64,000 nt of DNA from Drosophila miranda (lineage: Eukaryota > Arthropoda > Insecta > Diptera > Drosophilidae): NCBI RefSeq assembly GCF_003369915.1, contig NC_046675.1, positions 5,084,001 through 5,148,000 of the forward strand, given 5' to 3'. The notes under the pieces are model-generated. The model was not told where the DNA came from, did no database searches, and was given only the letters and a program-made list of their open reading frames with translations. This document shows, piece after piece, positions 1-9,204 of the stretch. The translations under genes were made by a program, and so were the position numbers. Numbering within the stretch: position 1 is the stretch's first letter; every line of letters starts with the position of its first letter.

Positions 1-1059
1 CATAAAGGCTGCTGAAAAAAATAGCGAGAGAAGTACTCCTCAAATTAATAACGGATTTTTACGTTAAGGGAAATTAAGTTTGAGCAAGTCACGACTACTT
101 TTAAAGGAAGTACTAACATTATTTCCAAAAGAAAAAAAACCAGATTGGTGTTCAACCCTACCAACAAAAACGCAAAAATAATCCTCAACTATCTAGATCA
201 ATCTAAAATCCTTCACTTCATATAGCCGCAAATATGTGCAACCATCCCTGTACATAAATAGTATAATAGATAATAATACTCTAGTGAGGCCTAAGTAGCC
301 ATAGCCCCATACTTTGTTAATACCTAGTTTTAACTATTTATTACCTTCATATAATAATAATAATATCGGCGGTTATATATATATGAGTAGCGGTGGTTCA
401 TTTGCGGTGGTACAGCGATTTGCGGGCGGTGGTTGTGTTTCTAATTTTCTACTCCACAAAAGAAGTCGAGCAAAAGGGAATTGAAAGATCTTGCGATGCG
501 ACGGTCCATCGATGTATGCGTGTGCAGCTGCGCGCTTCGGCTATACGTGTGAGAACGTTACAGTTATATTTCGGACACAAGCAATAACAACACAGCTATG
601 CGCGTAAAAATAGTTGCTTAAGCGGGACAATACAATCATGAGCATTTGAATAGGGCAGTTGTAATATAAATGAACATTGAACATTATATGCATAAATTTA
701 ATATTAAGACCCCTGGACCGGACCGGATCCAAAAATTGAATTTAATCTAAAAACATCGTTGTTTGCAATGATTGCAAATTTGATGTTTCTCCCAAAGATT
801 TATTTTGTGCTACAAGAATTTTTGTCCCCCCCTGGAGGATCGAGATCGAGCCAGAGATCGGCGATCGAAGAAGCGTACCCGCCGCCGCAAGGGACAAGCA
901 CCCATATACACCCATGTATACTGATGAAGAATCTTTGCGCGCCTTGCATGGGATGTACTGGACGGCATTTGGAAAATTGCTAAAGCAGTTGCGGAGCAGA
1001 CTGGATCGAAAAACCCCCACCCTCCTTCCGACCGAGACGCGACAGCAAATGCGTCCTAC
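1..1059. other. Intergenic DNA, no gene recognised
   Basis: AT-rich sequence with only short open frames. One plus-strand stretch (about 914-1060) reads as a short charged peptide, and an overlapping minus-strand frame is also open, but neither has a recognisable domain, splice signals or codon bias. I see nothing I can support as a gene. Confidence 0.5.
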
Positions 1060-1540
1060 GTTTTTTGTTTCACCTTTTTCTCTAAAACCCTTTTTTATGC
1101 AAAATCCAATAAAAGCAAGTATTTAAAATAAGCCAGTCAAGTAGAATATTGATTCGATAATCATATAAAATTATCTGGGCAAAAATAAGAGATCTATATA
1201 GCTGGGAATATTCGACGGAAGAAAGATTAACCAAGAATTAGTCGTCATAACCGGTTCAGAACAATGAGTCCCATTCCATGCACACTTTCATATAAAATTA
1301 ACAAAATAAGGTATACAAAGGTATATACTACGGCTTACACGCAATATAGCGACTCTTTTTTTTGTTGAACTTTTTCGTTTAACCCTTTTTTTACAATAAA
1401 TACAATAAAAGCAAGGATTAAAAACTACCCAATCTTTTAGAAAATTGATTCATCAATCGTATAAAAATATGTGGGCATGGCTAAATGTTCTATACAGCTA
1501 GTAATATTCGACGGAATATTAAAAACGAGGAATACGTATA
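1060..1540. repeat. Diverged tandem repeat, two copies of about 180 bp
   Basis: Two segments, about 1064-1240 and 1350-1535, share a series of words in the same order: a T-rich start followed by 'aaccctttttt', 'caataaaagcaag', 'attgattc', 'ataaaa', 'tgggca', 'tatagct' or 'tacagct', and 'aatattcgacggaa'. They are separated by about 110 bp of unrelated sequence. The copies differ by many substitutions and small indels, so the duplication is old. No coding potential is seen. They may be remnants of a dispersed repeat. Confidence 0.6.
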
Positions 1541-1555
1541 ATAGAACTTGAACTC

Positions 1556-1616
1556 GTCAGTATATTTGAGGTATATTTTTTAAACCAGACGGTATATTTT
1601 GGTATATTTCTGAGGG
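1556..1616 (+). promoter_or_regulatory. GGTATATTT-type upstream motif cluster
   Basis: Repeated 'ggtatattt' words ('gaggtatatttttt', 'gacggtatattttggtatat') resemble the sequence at 4780-4845 before cal1. Such arrays lie upstream of many TATA-less Drosophila promoters, near core-promoter motif 1. The inverted-repeat element begins immediately afterwards, so this may be the left part of an older GckIII promoter now separated from the gene. The regulatory role is inference. Confidence 0.35.
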
Positions 1617-1621
1617 TCGAA

Positions 1622-2345
1622 ATCGATATCACTTTAGTGATGTAAGTTTGAATGAAAACATCGATGTCGATGTCCATCGATGTTGTCAAAATCAAACATC
1701 GATGTTGGATTGATACATCGGATTTATTCTTCGATGCATCGATGTATGACCGCGAAATCAGGATTTGAAGACACGGCGACAGCCTCTGATGATTGCGATG
1801 GGAAAATTAGTGACAGGCAGTTGTGGTACTGTTTCTGATACTGAGTTTTATTGAACAAATGGATCTCCTTATATAGCTAGCAGTGGTACTCTTATTGTAT
1901 GGGAAGGAACGCACAGGCATATTCATTGACATGAAGTGACATGGACAATTGTATTTATGAGTATTTGTGTATGAGATTGTACTGTATATTCTGTAATATT
2001 AATAAGGTATATGTCTGTGACTGAACAGTACCCTTCCCAAACACACAACGGGTTGCCTTCGAATGATGTTAACGGCGTTCGCAGTTTCATATTTAAACAA
2101 ATGTATACCATCTATAGTAAATTTGATTCATTTTAAGTCAAATATGTTTACTTACTTTGGCATTGCTGTGTTGCTGCTTACAGAAGACAAATACGCAATG
2201 ATTTGAAATTAAACGATCGATGTTTTGCAAAACATCGATGCATCGCTCAACATCGGTACCAGCAAAAACACCGGAAAACATCGGTAAAAAACATCGATGC
2301 TCGATGTATCGATGTGTTTTTACATCACTACATCTTATCACTGTT
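1622..2345. mobile_element. CATCGATG-rich inverted-repeat element (fold-back/MITE-like)
   Basis: The left end (about 1622-1745) and right end (about 2213-2340) carry many copies of 'catcgatg' in opposite orientations. The left end contains 'tagtgatgtaa' followed by 'aacatcgatg'. The reverse complement of the right end contains 'tagtgatgtaa' followed by 'acatcgat'. The roughly 470-bp middle is AT-rich with no ORF of note. Terminal inverted repeats around a non-coding core suggest a non-autonomous fold-back or MITE-like element. I could not define a target-site duplication and do not recognise the family. Confidence 0.45.
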
Positions 2346-2480
2346 TGCTCATCACTAAGTAGAAATCTTGGATTAAAACGAAAAAATTATTTGTCAGTGC
2401 CCCAAAAGCAACGCCAGTAGAAAATCGCCGTCAGCCCCAGCCCCCAAGGTCCACGAAAGGCGACCCAAGCAAGCGTAACC

Positions 2481-4379
2481 ATGTCCTGGACAGAGAAAGT
2501 CGATCCGGAGCTAATTTTCACAAAACAGGAGCGCATAGGCAAGGGCTCGTTCGGTGAGGTCTTCAAAGGCATCGACAATCGCACCCAGCAGGTGGTGGCC
2601 ATAAAGATAATCGATTTGGAGGAGGCCGAGGATGAGATCGACGACATCCAGCAGGAGATCATGGTGTTGTCGCAGTGCGACTCGCCCTACGTGACCAAGT
2701 ACTATGGGTCGTTCCTGAAGGGCACCAAGCTATGGATCATCATGGAGTACCTGGGTGGCGGCTCCGCCTTGGATCTGATGAAGGCTGGCTCCTTCGAGGA
2801 GATGCACATCGGGATCATACTGAGGGAGGTCCTCAAGGGTCTCGACTACTTGCACTCGGAGAGAAAGCTGCATCGAGATATCAAGGCAGCCAATGTTCTA
2901 TTGAGCGAGCAGGGGGACGTGAAGCTGGCTGACTTCGGAGTGGCTGGCCAGCTGACAAACACCACCTCGAAGAGGAACACCTTTGTGGGCACGCCGTTCT
3001 GGATGGCCCCCGAGGTGATTAAGCAATCGCAGTACGATTCGAAGGCCGACATCTGGTCGCTTGGAATCACTGCGATTGAGCTGGCCAAAGGCGAACCGCC
3101 CAACTCTGAGCTGCATCCGATGCGCGTCCTCTTCCTCATACCCAAGAACAATCCGCCCCAGCTGACTGGCAACTACACCAAGTCGTTCAAGGACTTTGTC
3201 GAGGCCTGCCTCAACAAGGACCCGGAGAACCGACCCACGGCCAAGGAGTTGCTCAAGTATCCGTTTATCAAGAAGGCCAAGAAGAACGCCTACCTGATCG
3301 ATCTGATCGATCGCTTCAAGAAGTGGAAGGTCTCTAAGGGCGACGAGAGCGAGACGGAGTCCGAGAACTCTGACTCGGACTCGGATGCCAAGCAGGGCGG
3401 CAGCAGCCAGGACGAGCCCTGGATCATGACCGTCAAGGGACTGCACATCAACAGTGCGCCGCGAGCGGGCGTCAACAGCTTCCAGCTGCAGGAGCACGAG
3501 CTGACTATGCAGAAGCTGATGCAGACCACACAATCCCCGGCCGGTAACAATTCCGTCGTCTCCTCGGTCTCCGTCATCTCTACATCCAACTCCAACGAAG
3601 CGTCGGCGGCCACAGTGTCTGCCTTGGCGCCCCAGGCGAACCATAATCACAGCCACAGCAGCCACAACAACAACAATAACTTGAGCAACAAACATGCCAC
3701 GACCACGACTATGCTTAATGCTCCGCCACCGAGTTCTGCTGGAGTGACGGCATCGGGCGTGACCACTTCCTCCTCGGCCAACGAACTAATCCAGAAGCGG
3801 GCCAGCTCCAAGCCAGAGTTGCGTCAGTCGCGTTCCGCGGCTCCTTTGGATCAGGTGGAGGAGCGTCGTGCCTCTCTGGGACTGCCCATGGCTGCTGTCG
3901 AGCAGCAGCATCAACACCATCAACAGCAGCAGCACCACCATCAGCAGCAGCAGCAACAACAGCAACAACAGCAGCAGCAGCGTCGCAGCAGCCAACGTGA
4001 ATCATTCCATGCAACAAACGCCAGCAGCGGCAGCAGCAACAACAGCAACAACATCAACGACGAGCATCCCTCTTCCAATCATGTGAAACAGCAGCCAACG
4101 GGCCAGCGCATAATCCACACGAACAGTGCCTGTCTGAACAACTTCCTCTTCCCCGTACTGAGCGACATCCAGAGGAAGTACTCTGGCGGCAACACCAGCA
4201 AGAACATGGGCGTCGGCAGCGACATCGGGGACCTTAAGTCCGTGTTCGAGCTGGCCGAACGGTCCAGCCCGGGAGTGAGTGATCTGTTTATGAAGGAGCT
4301 TATCCATATGCTCGTGCCGGGCTACTCGGAGACGCGCATTAACAATATCATGGACCGCGCCATACGCAACCGCAAGTAG
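2481..4379 (+). CDS. GckIII: GckIII, germinal-centre kinase III (STE20/MST family Ser/Thr kinase)
   Basis: This uninterrupted 632-residue ORF starts at an ATG in 'aaccatgtcc'. The N-terminal kinase domain (about 13-265) has the P-loop GKGSFG at 20-25, the VAIK lysine at 42, HRD at 131-133, DFG at 151-153 and the activation-loop GTPFWMAPE with Thr167 before it. An acidic Ser/Glu segment follows at about 290-310, then a long low-complexity middle rich in Asn, Ser, His and Gln (poly-Q/H encoded at about 3900-3980). The conserved C-terminus (about 560-632, with DLKSVFELAERSSPGVSDLF) matches the CCM3/PDCD10-binding dimerisation region of the MST4/STK24/STK25 orthologues. The family acts with CCM3 and STRIPAK; in Drosophila it works in tracheal tube integrity upstream of Tricornered. 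The length is close to the fly protein's usual size, and the gene looks intact. Confidence 0.95.
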   Translation: MSWTEKVDPELIFTKQERIGKGSFGEVFKGIDNRTQQVVAIKIIDLEEAEDEIDDIQQEIMVLSQCDSPYVTKYYGSFLKGTKLWIIMEYLGGGSALDLMKAGSFEEMHIGIILREVLKGLDYLHSERKLHRDIKAANVLLSEQGDVKLADFGVAGQLTNTTSKRNTFVGTPFWMAPEVIKQSQYDSKADIWSLGITAIELAKGEPPNSELHPMRVLFLIPKNNPPQLTGNYTKSFKDFVEACLNKDPENRPTAKELLKYPFIKKAKKNAYLIDLIDRFKKWKVSKGDESETESENSDSDSDAKQGGSSQDEPWIMTVKGLHINSAPRAGVNSFQLQEHELTMQKLMQTTQSPAGNNSVVSSVSVISTSNSNEASAATVSALAPQANHNHSHSSHNNNNNLSNKHATTTTMLNAPPPSSAGVTASGVTTSSSANELIQKRASSKPELRQSRSAAPLDQVEERRASLGLPMAAVEQQHQHHQQQQHHHQQQQQQQQQQQQQRRSSQRESFHATNASSGSSNNSNNINDEHPSSNHVKQQPTGQRIIHTNSACLNNFLFPVLSDIQRKYSGGNTSKNMGVGSDIGDLKSVFELAERSSPGVSDLFMKELIHMLVPGYSETRINNIMDRAIRNRK

Positions 4380-4663
4380 GGGCCGTCTAACGGCCTGGCC
4401 AACCAATTCCAAACAACCAACCTATATATATATATAAAATTATTAACACAACCAACCCGACACGAACAGAAAAACAACAAAAGAAGAGAAAGAAGAAAAA
4501 CAGCAGAAATAGACATGTATTTTATTCCGACATTTAGTGGCCAATGGAGCATCAACAGGAGATATGTATATGTATTTAAATTGAACAGTTATTTAAGCAT
4601 ACAATATGTATTTCGTTTGTTTATCTGCAATATTAATCTAATGTAAAACATATATAACGTCAA

Positions 4664-4669
4664 AATAAA
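4664..4669 (+). terminator. Probable poly(A) signal of GckIII
   Basis: An AATAAA lies about 285 bp after the GckIII stop, in AT-rich 3' UTR-like sequence and before the upstream motifs of the next gene. Confidence 0.55.
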
Positions 4670-4719
4670 AACGAAAGAAAAAATGATTCAAAACTCCCGC
4701 CAAGCCACCTCAGACTTGA

Positions 4720-4855
4720 CATGTCTGGTAACACTTTTCCTGTTATATACAGGATTTCCAAACATTCTGGTTTTCATCGGTATATTTGCAGTATAATTTG
4801 AATTTGAGACGGTATATTTCGGATATTCTGTATACGGTAACACTGATAGCCATTT
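4720..4855 (+). promoter_or_regulatory. TATA-less promoter region of the cal1-like gene
   Basis: It contains 'ggtatatttgcagtata', 'gacggtatatttcgg' and 'cggtaacactgatag'. The last resembles Drosophila core-promoter motif 1 (consensus YGGTCACACTR), with a second similar word ('ctggtaacactttt') at about 4727-4740. The motif lies 90-110 bp before the ATG at 4938, a normal distance for this promoter class. No TATA box is seen at the expected place. Confidence 0.5.
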
Positions 4856-4937
4856 TTTACTTCAAGCGCATCTTTTTGATTTTGTAGGAAATTTTTGTAA
4901 ATTAATAGTAAATGAGCAAATCGCTGCTCATGCAAAC

Positions 4938-7900
4938 ATGTCGCATGCACTATTGGACGAGGAAACCTTGGAGACACTGGCCTACGAGCGCTCCAAAAGC
5001 TGGGCCAACATGATGAAGGTGAGGCTTCTCTTTTGCAGTCCCAATGGTACTCCGAATGCTAAGCAATTTCTTTGTAGAGGTGCGGGGAAATCGGCGATGG
5101 CGAAGAATTGGACTTTAGCGACATGGAGCTACTGTATAAAAGAGAGGATAGAGACCCCGATGTGCAGGAGGATGAGGAGGCGGCCGAAGATGATCTAATG
5201 GAGGAGGACTTGGACATGGGAAACATAAATACAAAGACAGCTATGAGCAAGGCGGAGCTGACGATCCTTTTGTGCGCGGGAGAGAACAAAGAAAAAACGG
5301 CCGAGATGGAGGAGATTCTGAACCAAACGATGCCCATTGTCCAGGAGCACAAGCGCAAGTGGAAGGCGGCCGGGCTGGACAAAATACTGGACACCTTCGA
5401 TGCGCAAAAAATCGAAAAACACGTGGGCCAATGGATGCGCCGAAACAATAGTCAGGAAAAAAGCTCCCAAAGGTACGACTTAAGGCATGACCGTTCGAAT
5501 TCCGATTCCAGCGACAGCGAGTCGCTGCACTCCGTCGAGACGGCCCGCTATATAATGCAGAGTCGCCAGCGTAGTACACCCATCTCCAAGGTGACCAACA
5601 TGAGCACAATCAAAATGTATCGCACACACTCGTGCAAGCGCGACGAGCTGCGTGCCAAGTACGCCTACGACGATGAACAGGAGCACCGCCATCACATGCA
5701 GGCTTTGCTACATAGGCGTCGTGAGAGGGAGCGGAAGCTGGCCTACCTCACCAGCAGTCCCAGGCACTTCTCTCACAGTAGCAGCCGCAGCCATAACTCG
5801 CGCCACAAGCATCTACGCAAGCGTCGCGTTGATTCATCGTTCTTTGGTTCGCCCTCGAGCGAGGACGAGGATACCACCTTAAACGGATGCGATTGCCGAT
5901 CGTGCCTAAGACGTGTGCTGACGAGAAGCGCGTATGAATACTGCTCATATCGCGGCCAGCTCGAATATCATCCCCAATCAGCATCATCACGATCCATGCA
6001 CCGCATGCGCCGTCAAAATAGCTTCCAGGAGGACCTGCGTCCGCGCCTCATGGAAAACGAGTGCAGCTGCTGCAACAGCGACCGACTGTGCTCCAACGTG
6101 GTGCACATTGCCAACACCTCAACGGAGGAATGGGTTGTGGAGAACTGCAACAGTCCCGTACTCACAGAGACGCCCACCAAATGCAGCAATCTTCTGAAAT
6201 GCGTGCAGAAACATTTCACTGTAAGGAAAACACCACAGACCACAGTTCGCTCCAAGTGTCGTGACCGTGGCAAGGGTCAATCCCCGCATAAATTTATAAA
6301 AAAGTCAGCGCCCCTTGGAGCATCCCATACTCCAAGGCGTCAGAGGACTCACCACAGACATTTGATTGCCGGCGACACTTCCGATGAAGACGAGCGACTG
6401 GAGCGCAGAAAACCATTGAGTGGCTCGGAGGGAAGGAGCACACATGCTCTAGCAATCTCATCTGCGCAAAAGGCTCCCAAGAAGAAAGCTATTTTATCAA
6501 TCAAGTCGACGAGTTTGCCTCCAATCACCGAAATCGAGGCCAAGACAAAAAATGTTGAAAACGAAAGACAAGCTATCAGCAAGCTTCCCCCCAAAATTGA
6601 GATTGTAGTAAGCGATTCTTCGGATGAAAAAGAATTCCTAGGTAAAAGCCGTTTAATGAGTTTTTCGGAGCAAAAAGAGAAAAAGGTGGCCGAAAATATA
6701 AAAGCAGTCAAAACATCGAAACAACCAATAATGTCTTCTGCAGAAAAGGCGCCGAAGAAAAAAGCTGTATTGTCCGGCAAGTCAAAGAGTTTGCCTCCAA
6801 TCACCGAAATCGAGGCCAAGACAAAAAATGTTGAAAACGAAAGGCAAGCTATCAGCAAGCTTCCCCCCAAAATTGAGATTGTAGTAAGCGATTCTTCGGA
6901 TGAAAAAGAATTCCTAGGTAAAAGCCGTTTAATGAGTTTTTTGGAGCAAAAAGAGAAAAAGGTGGCCGAAAATATAAAAGCAGTCAAAACATCGAAACAA
7001 CCAATAATGTCTTCTGCAGAAAAGGCGCCGAAGAAAAAAGCTGTATTGTCCGGCAAGTCAAAGAGTTTGCCTCCAATCAGCGAAGACAAAGATGTAGCAA
7101 AGTCTGTGAAAGGACTGACGCCTGACGTTGGCAGGATCAAGAGCGTTTCTTCGGAAGATGAATTAAAAAAGAAGAGGCCAGCCGTCCTCTCAAAAAAGAC
7201 CACAGATATCCCAGAAGAAATTGTCCCCAATAATGAGCCTTGTGCAAATGGTACAGCAATTACCGGCTCTGAAGGAGACAAGAAGATCGGAAAAACGCCC
7301 AGGCAAAAGCGATTGAAACCCAAATCTGCCGCCAAGAAGAAAGACAATTTAAAGGAAGTGGTTCATTCGCCTGATTCCCAATTCCCATCCAATGAACATC
7401 CAAAGCTAAAGATACCACTGATAAAACTGAAGCGATGTTTCGCGCTAAAGAATGCCGAAGCAGCCAGTGCCGTCCACTCTGATGAAGATATAAAACTGAA
7501 GAGAAATGGCCAAAATACGATGACATTTAATGACACGGAAGAGGAGATGGAGCACGTCCTGGCCTTGTCCAAGGAAACATATAGTAAGGAGCAGTTGAAG
7601 CGCCGAGCAGACCAAAAGACCAAGGCGAACCTGCAATCGACAGATCAGACAAAGAAGCAGTCTCCATTGCAGTCTCTCTTTCACAATAACAGCGTGGCCT
7701 GCAACTCCACCGCCCTGGTCAATGATACGGCCTGTACTCGGGCTCTTTCCAACAAACTGAGTGTTAAAAAGCGCTTTGACGTGAGCAGCTCAGAGCAGAA
7801 GACAAAGGTCGACACAAATATTGTAATTAATTCAGCAACGGAGAACTCCGAAGCGGACTGCACTGTGGTGACATCCACAACCAGCTGTGAGACAAAAGAG

Positions 7901-8263
7901 GCAAAGCCGCCGCCGCTTAAAATCACCAAGAGGGGCATACTGCTGCACAGGAGCTCCTCATCCGGAACGGGCAAGTTTAACCTCACCGAGCTGGACCTTG
8001 GGCGGATCATTGGAGAGCGGCGGGCCAAAAAGTATCTCAAGTACCACATTGGCACTCGAAGCTTCGACAGCCGCCACTCGGTTTATTATCGCCCTACTCC
8101 CAAGCTGGCGGCCGCTCTGAGTGCCAGCCCGGACTCTGCCCAAACTCTGGTGCACGACTTACACACCTCCAGTTCCTCTTGCTCCAGCGAAGACGACATC
8201 TTTGAGCACATTCAGCGTTATGGTGAAGTGTACAGCGTTCTGGGGGATCCCACAGACGATTGA
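4938..8263 (+). CDS. cal1: CAL1-like CENP-A (CID) loading factor, two exons
   Basis: Exons are 4938-5018 and 5078-8263. The 59-bp intron starts gtgagg and ends tttgtag, in phase 0, giving about 1,088 residues. The N-terminus has a short conserved-looking helix ending in KSW (Trp22), then an acidic stretch. The middle is rich in Ser, Lys and Glu with poorly conserved basic blocks, and the C-terminus is a structured segment (FNLTELDLGRIIGERRAKK and on). I assign it to CAL1, the Drosophila-specific assembly factor that binds CENP-A/H4 through its N-terminus and CENP-C through its C-terminus, for four reasons: position next to GckIII, overall architecture, Trp22, and the acidic N-/basic-middle/compact-C layout. 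D. melanogaster CAL1 is about 979 residues; the extra length here is partly a tandem duplication at 6458-7079. Residue-level identity was not checked against a database. Confidence 0.7.
6458..7079 (+). repeat. 276-bp in-frame tandem duplication inside the cal1-like gene
   Basis: Copy 1 is 6458-6733, copy 2 is 6734-7009, and a partial third copy is 7010 to about 7079. Spacing is exactly 276 bp, or 92 codons. Each unit starts with SSA(Q/E)KAPKKKA, runs through KLPPKIEIVVSDSSDEKEF and ends with KTSKQPIM. Copies 1 and 2 differ at only a handful of positions, most of them in the first 20 codons. The shared tail of copies 1 and 2 is nearly identical at DNA level, so the event is recent. The frame is kept throughout. 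Confidence 0.95.
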
Positions 8264-9019
8264 TGCGCCAGTTATAAATATAAGCTTACATATACCGTTA
8301 CCTTAATTATTTGTTTGTAACAATTGTTCTTTAGTTCGTATTTGGGTGTGTTTTCAAAACATTCATAAAGAAAGTAGTGAAAAATATTTTTAGATTTTGT
8401 TTGATTTATTTCACGTAAATTACATGTCGATAGGTGATAATAAAAAACATAATACGTCATAATCATAATAATCCATCATAAATGTTTTCTTAAGTATTAA
8501 ATAATTGTTTAAGAGATTTATTCGCATTGCAATAGTAGTACTGTAACTTCTTGTGTGCCCAACAAATGTGTCTGAATATCCTTTTCATTTCCTTTTCTCA
8601 TTTAGTTAGCGAGTAGTTTTATTAAATCAATCTGTATTGAGCTTTGCTTTGCTTATTGCTTAGTCGATGTATTCACAAGAAAACATAAACAAGTTAAATA
8701 AAATTTAAGGTAAGATTTATAAGGTGAAAAATGGCGCGTTTTACCTTCTCGAGTCGAAACAAAAACGAAAAAAAAAAACAGAAGCTGCTTCTTTCATGTA
8801 TATACAAATAACAAAAAAACTTACCTAATATAAGTAGAGCGATAAAGCCAAGAAATTAAAATTAAACAAAGAGAAATTACATAAGATGAAAACAAGAATA
8901 AAAACACACACGAATTTTGACCCTGGAACATGCGGATGCGGTACATAATGAAGCGCCCACAGACACGATACACGGAGAGGCATATATCCTACACATACAT
9001 ATATGCCGCCTGGCTAGAT
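8264..9019. other. Shared 3' UTR region of convergent cal1 and cher
   Basis: The two genes converge here. Plus-strand AATAAA-type words, such as at 8439-8444, suit cal1. Minus-strand poly(A) signals (TTTATT on the plus strand, about 8404-8409 and 8616-8621) suit cher. The sequence is AT-rich and non-coding. The two transcripts could overlap at their 3' ends. Confidence 0.55.
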
Positions 9020-9204
9020 CTAGACATCGATCTGGAATGGGGAGCCGGGTATATGCTCCTCGCCCCATTTGATCAGCAACACATACTGTCCGCGATCGCG
9101 CACCAGATACTGCACATTGTAGTTGTTGTGGCCAGCATGCTTGACGTGGAACTCCTCGCAGGGTCCCTTCGGTCCGTACATGCCGACGTACAAGATGTTG
9201 TTGC
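9020..9204 (-). CDS. cher: cher coding exon 17 (C-terminal dimerisation repeat, stop)
   Basis: It encodes [18 protein letters not shown] to [14 protein letters not shown] and stops at TAG (9020-9022). It matches the last repeat of vertebrate filamins, which mediates dimerisation. The intron before it is 55 bp. Confidence 0.97.

Noticed and set aside
2898..3695. Long open frame (265 codons) on the minus strand inside GckIII
   Set aside because: It is a shadow of the GC-rich, codon-biased kinase frame. It has no ATG context, domain or splice signals.
6349..7347. 332-codon minus-strand frame inside the cal1-like gene
   Set aside because: It contains the same 92-codon repeat read backwards. Low complexity and codon bias of the sense gene explain it.
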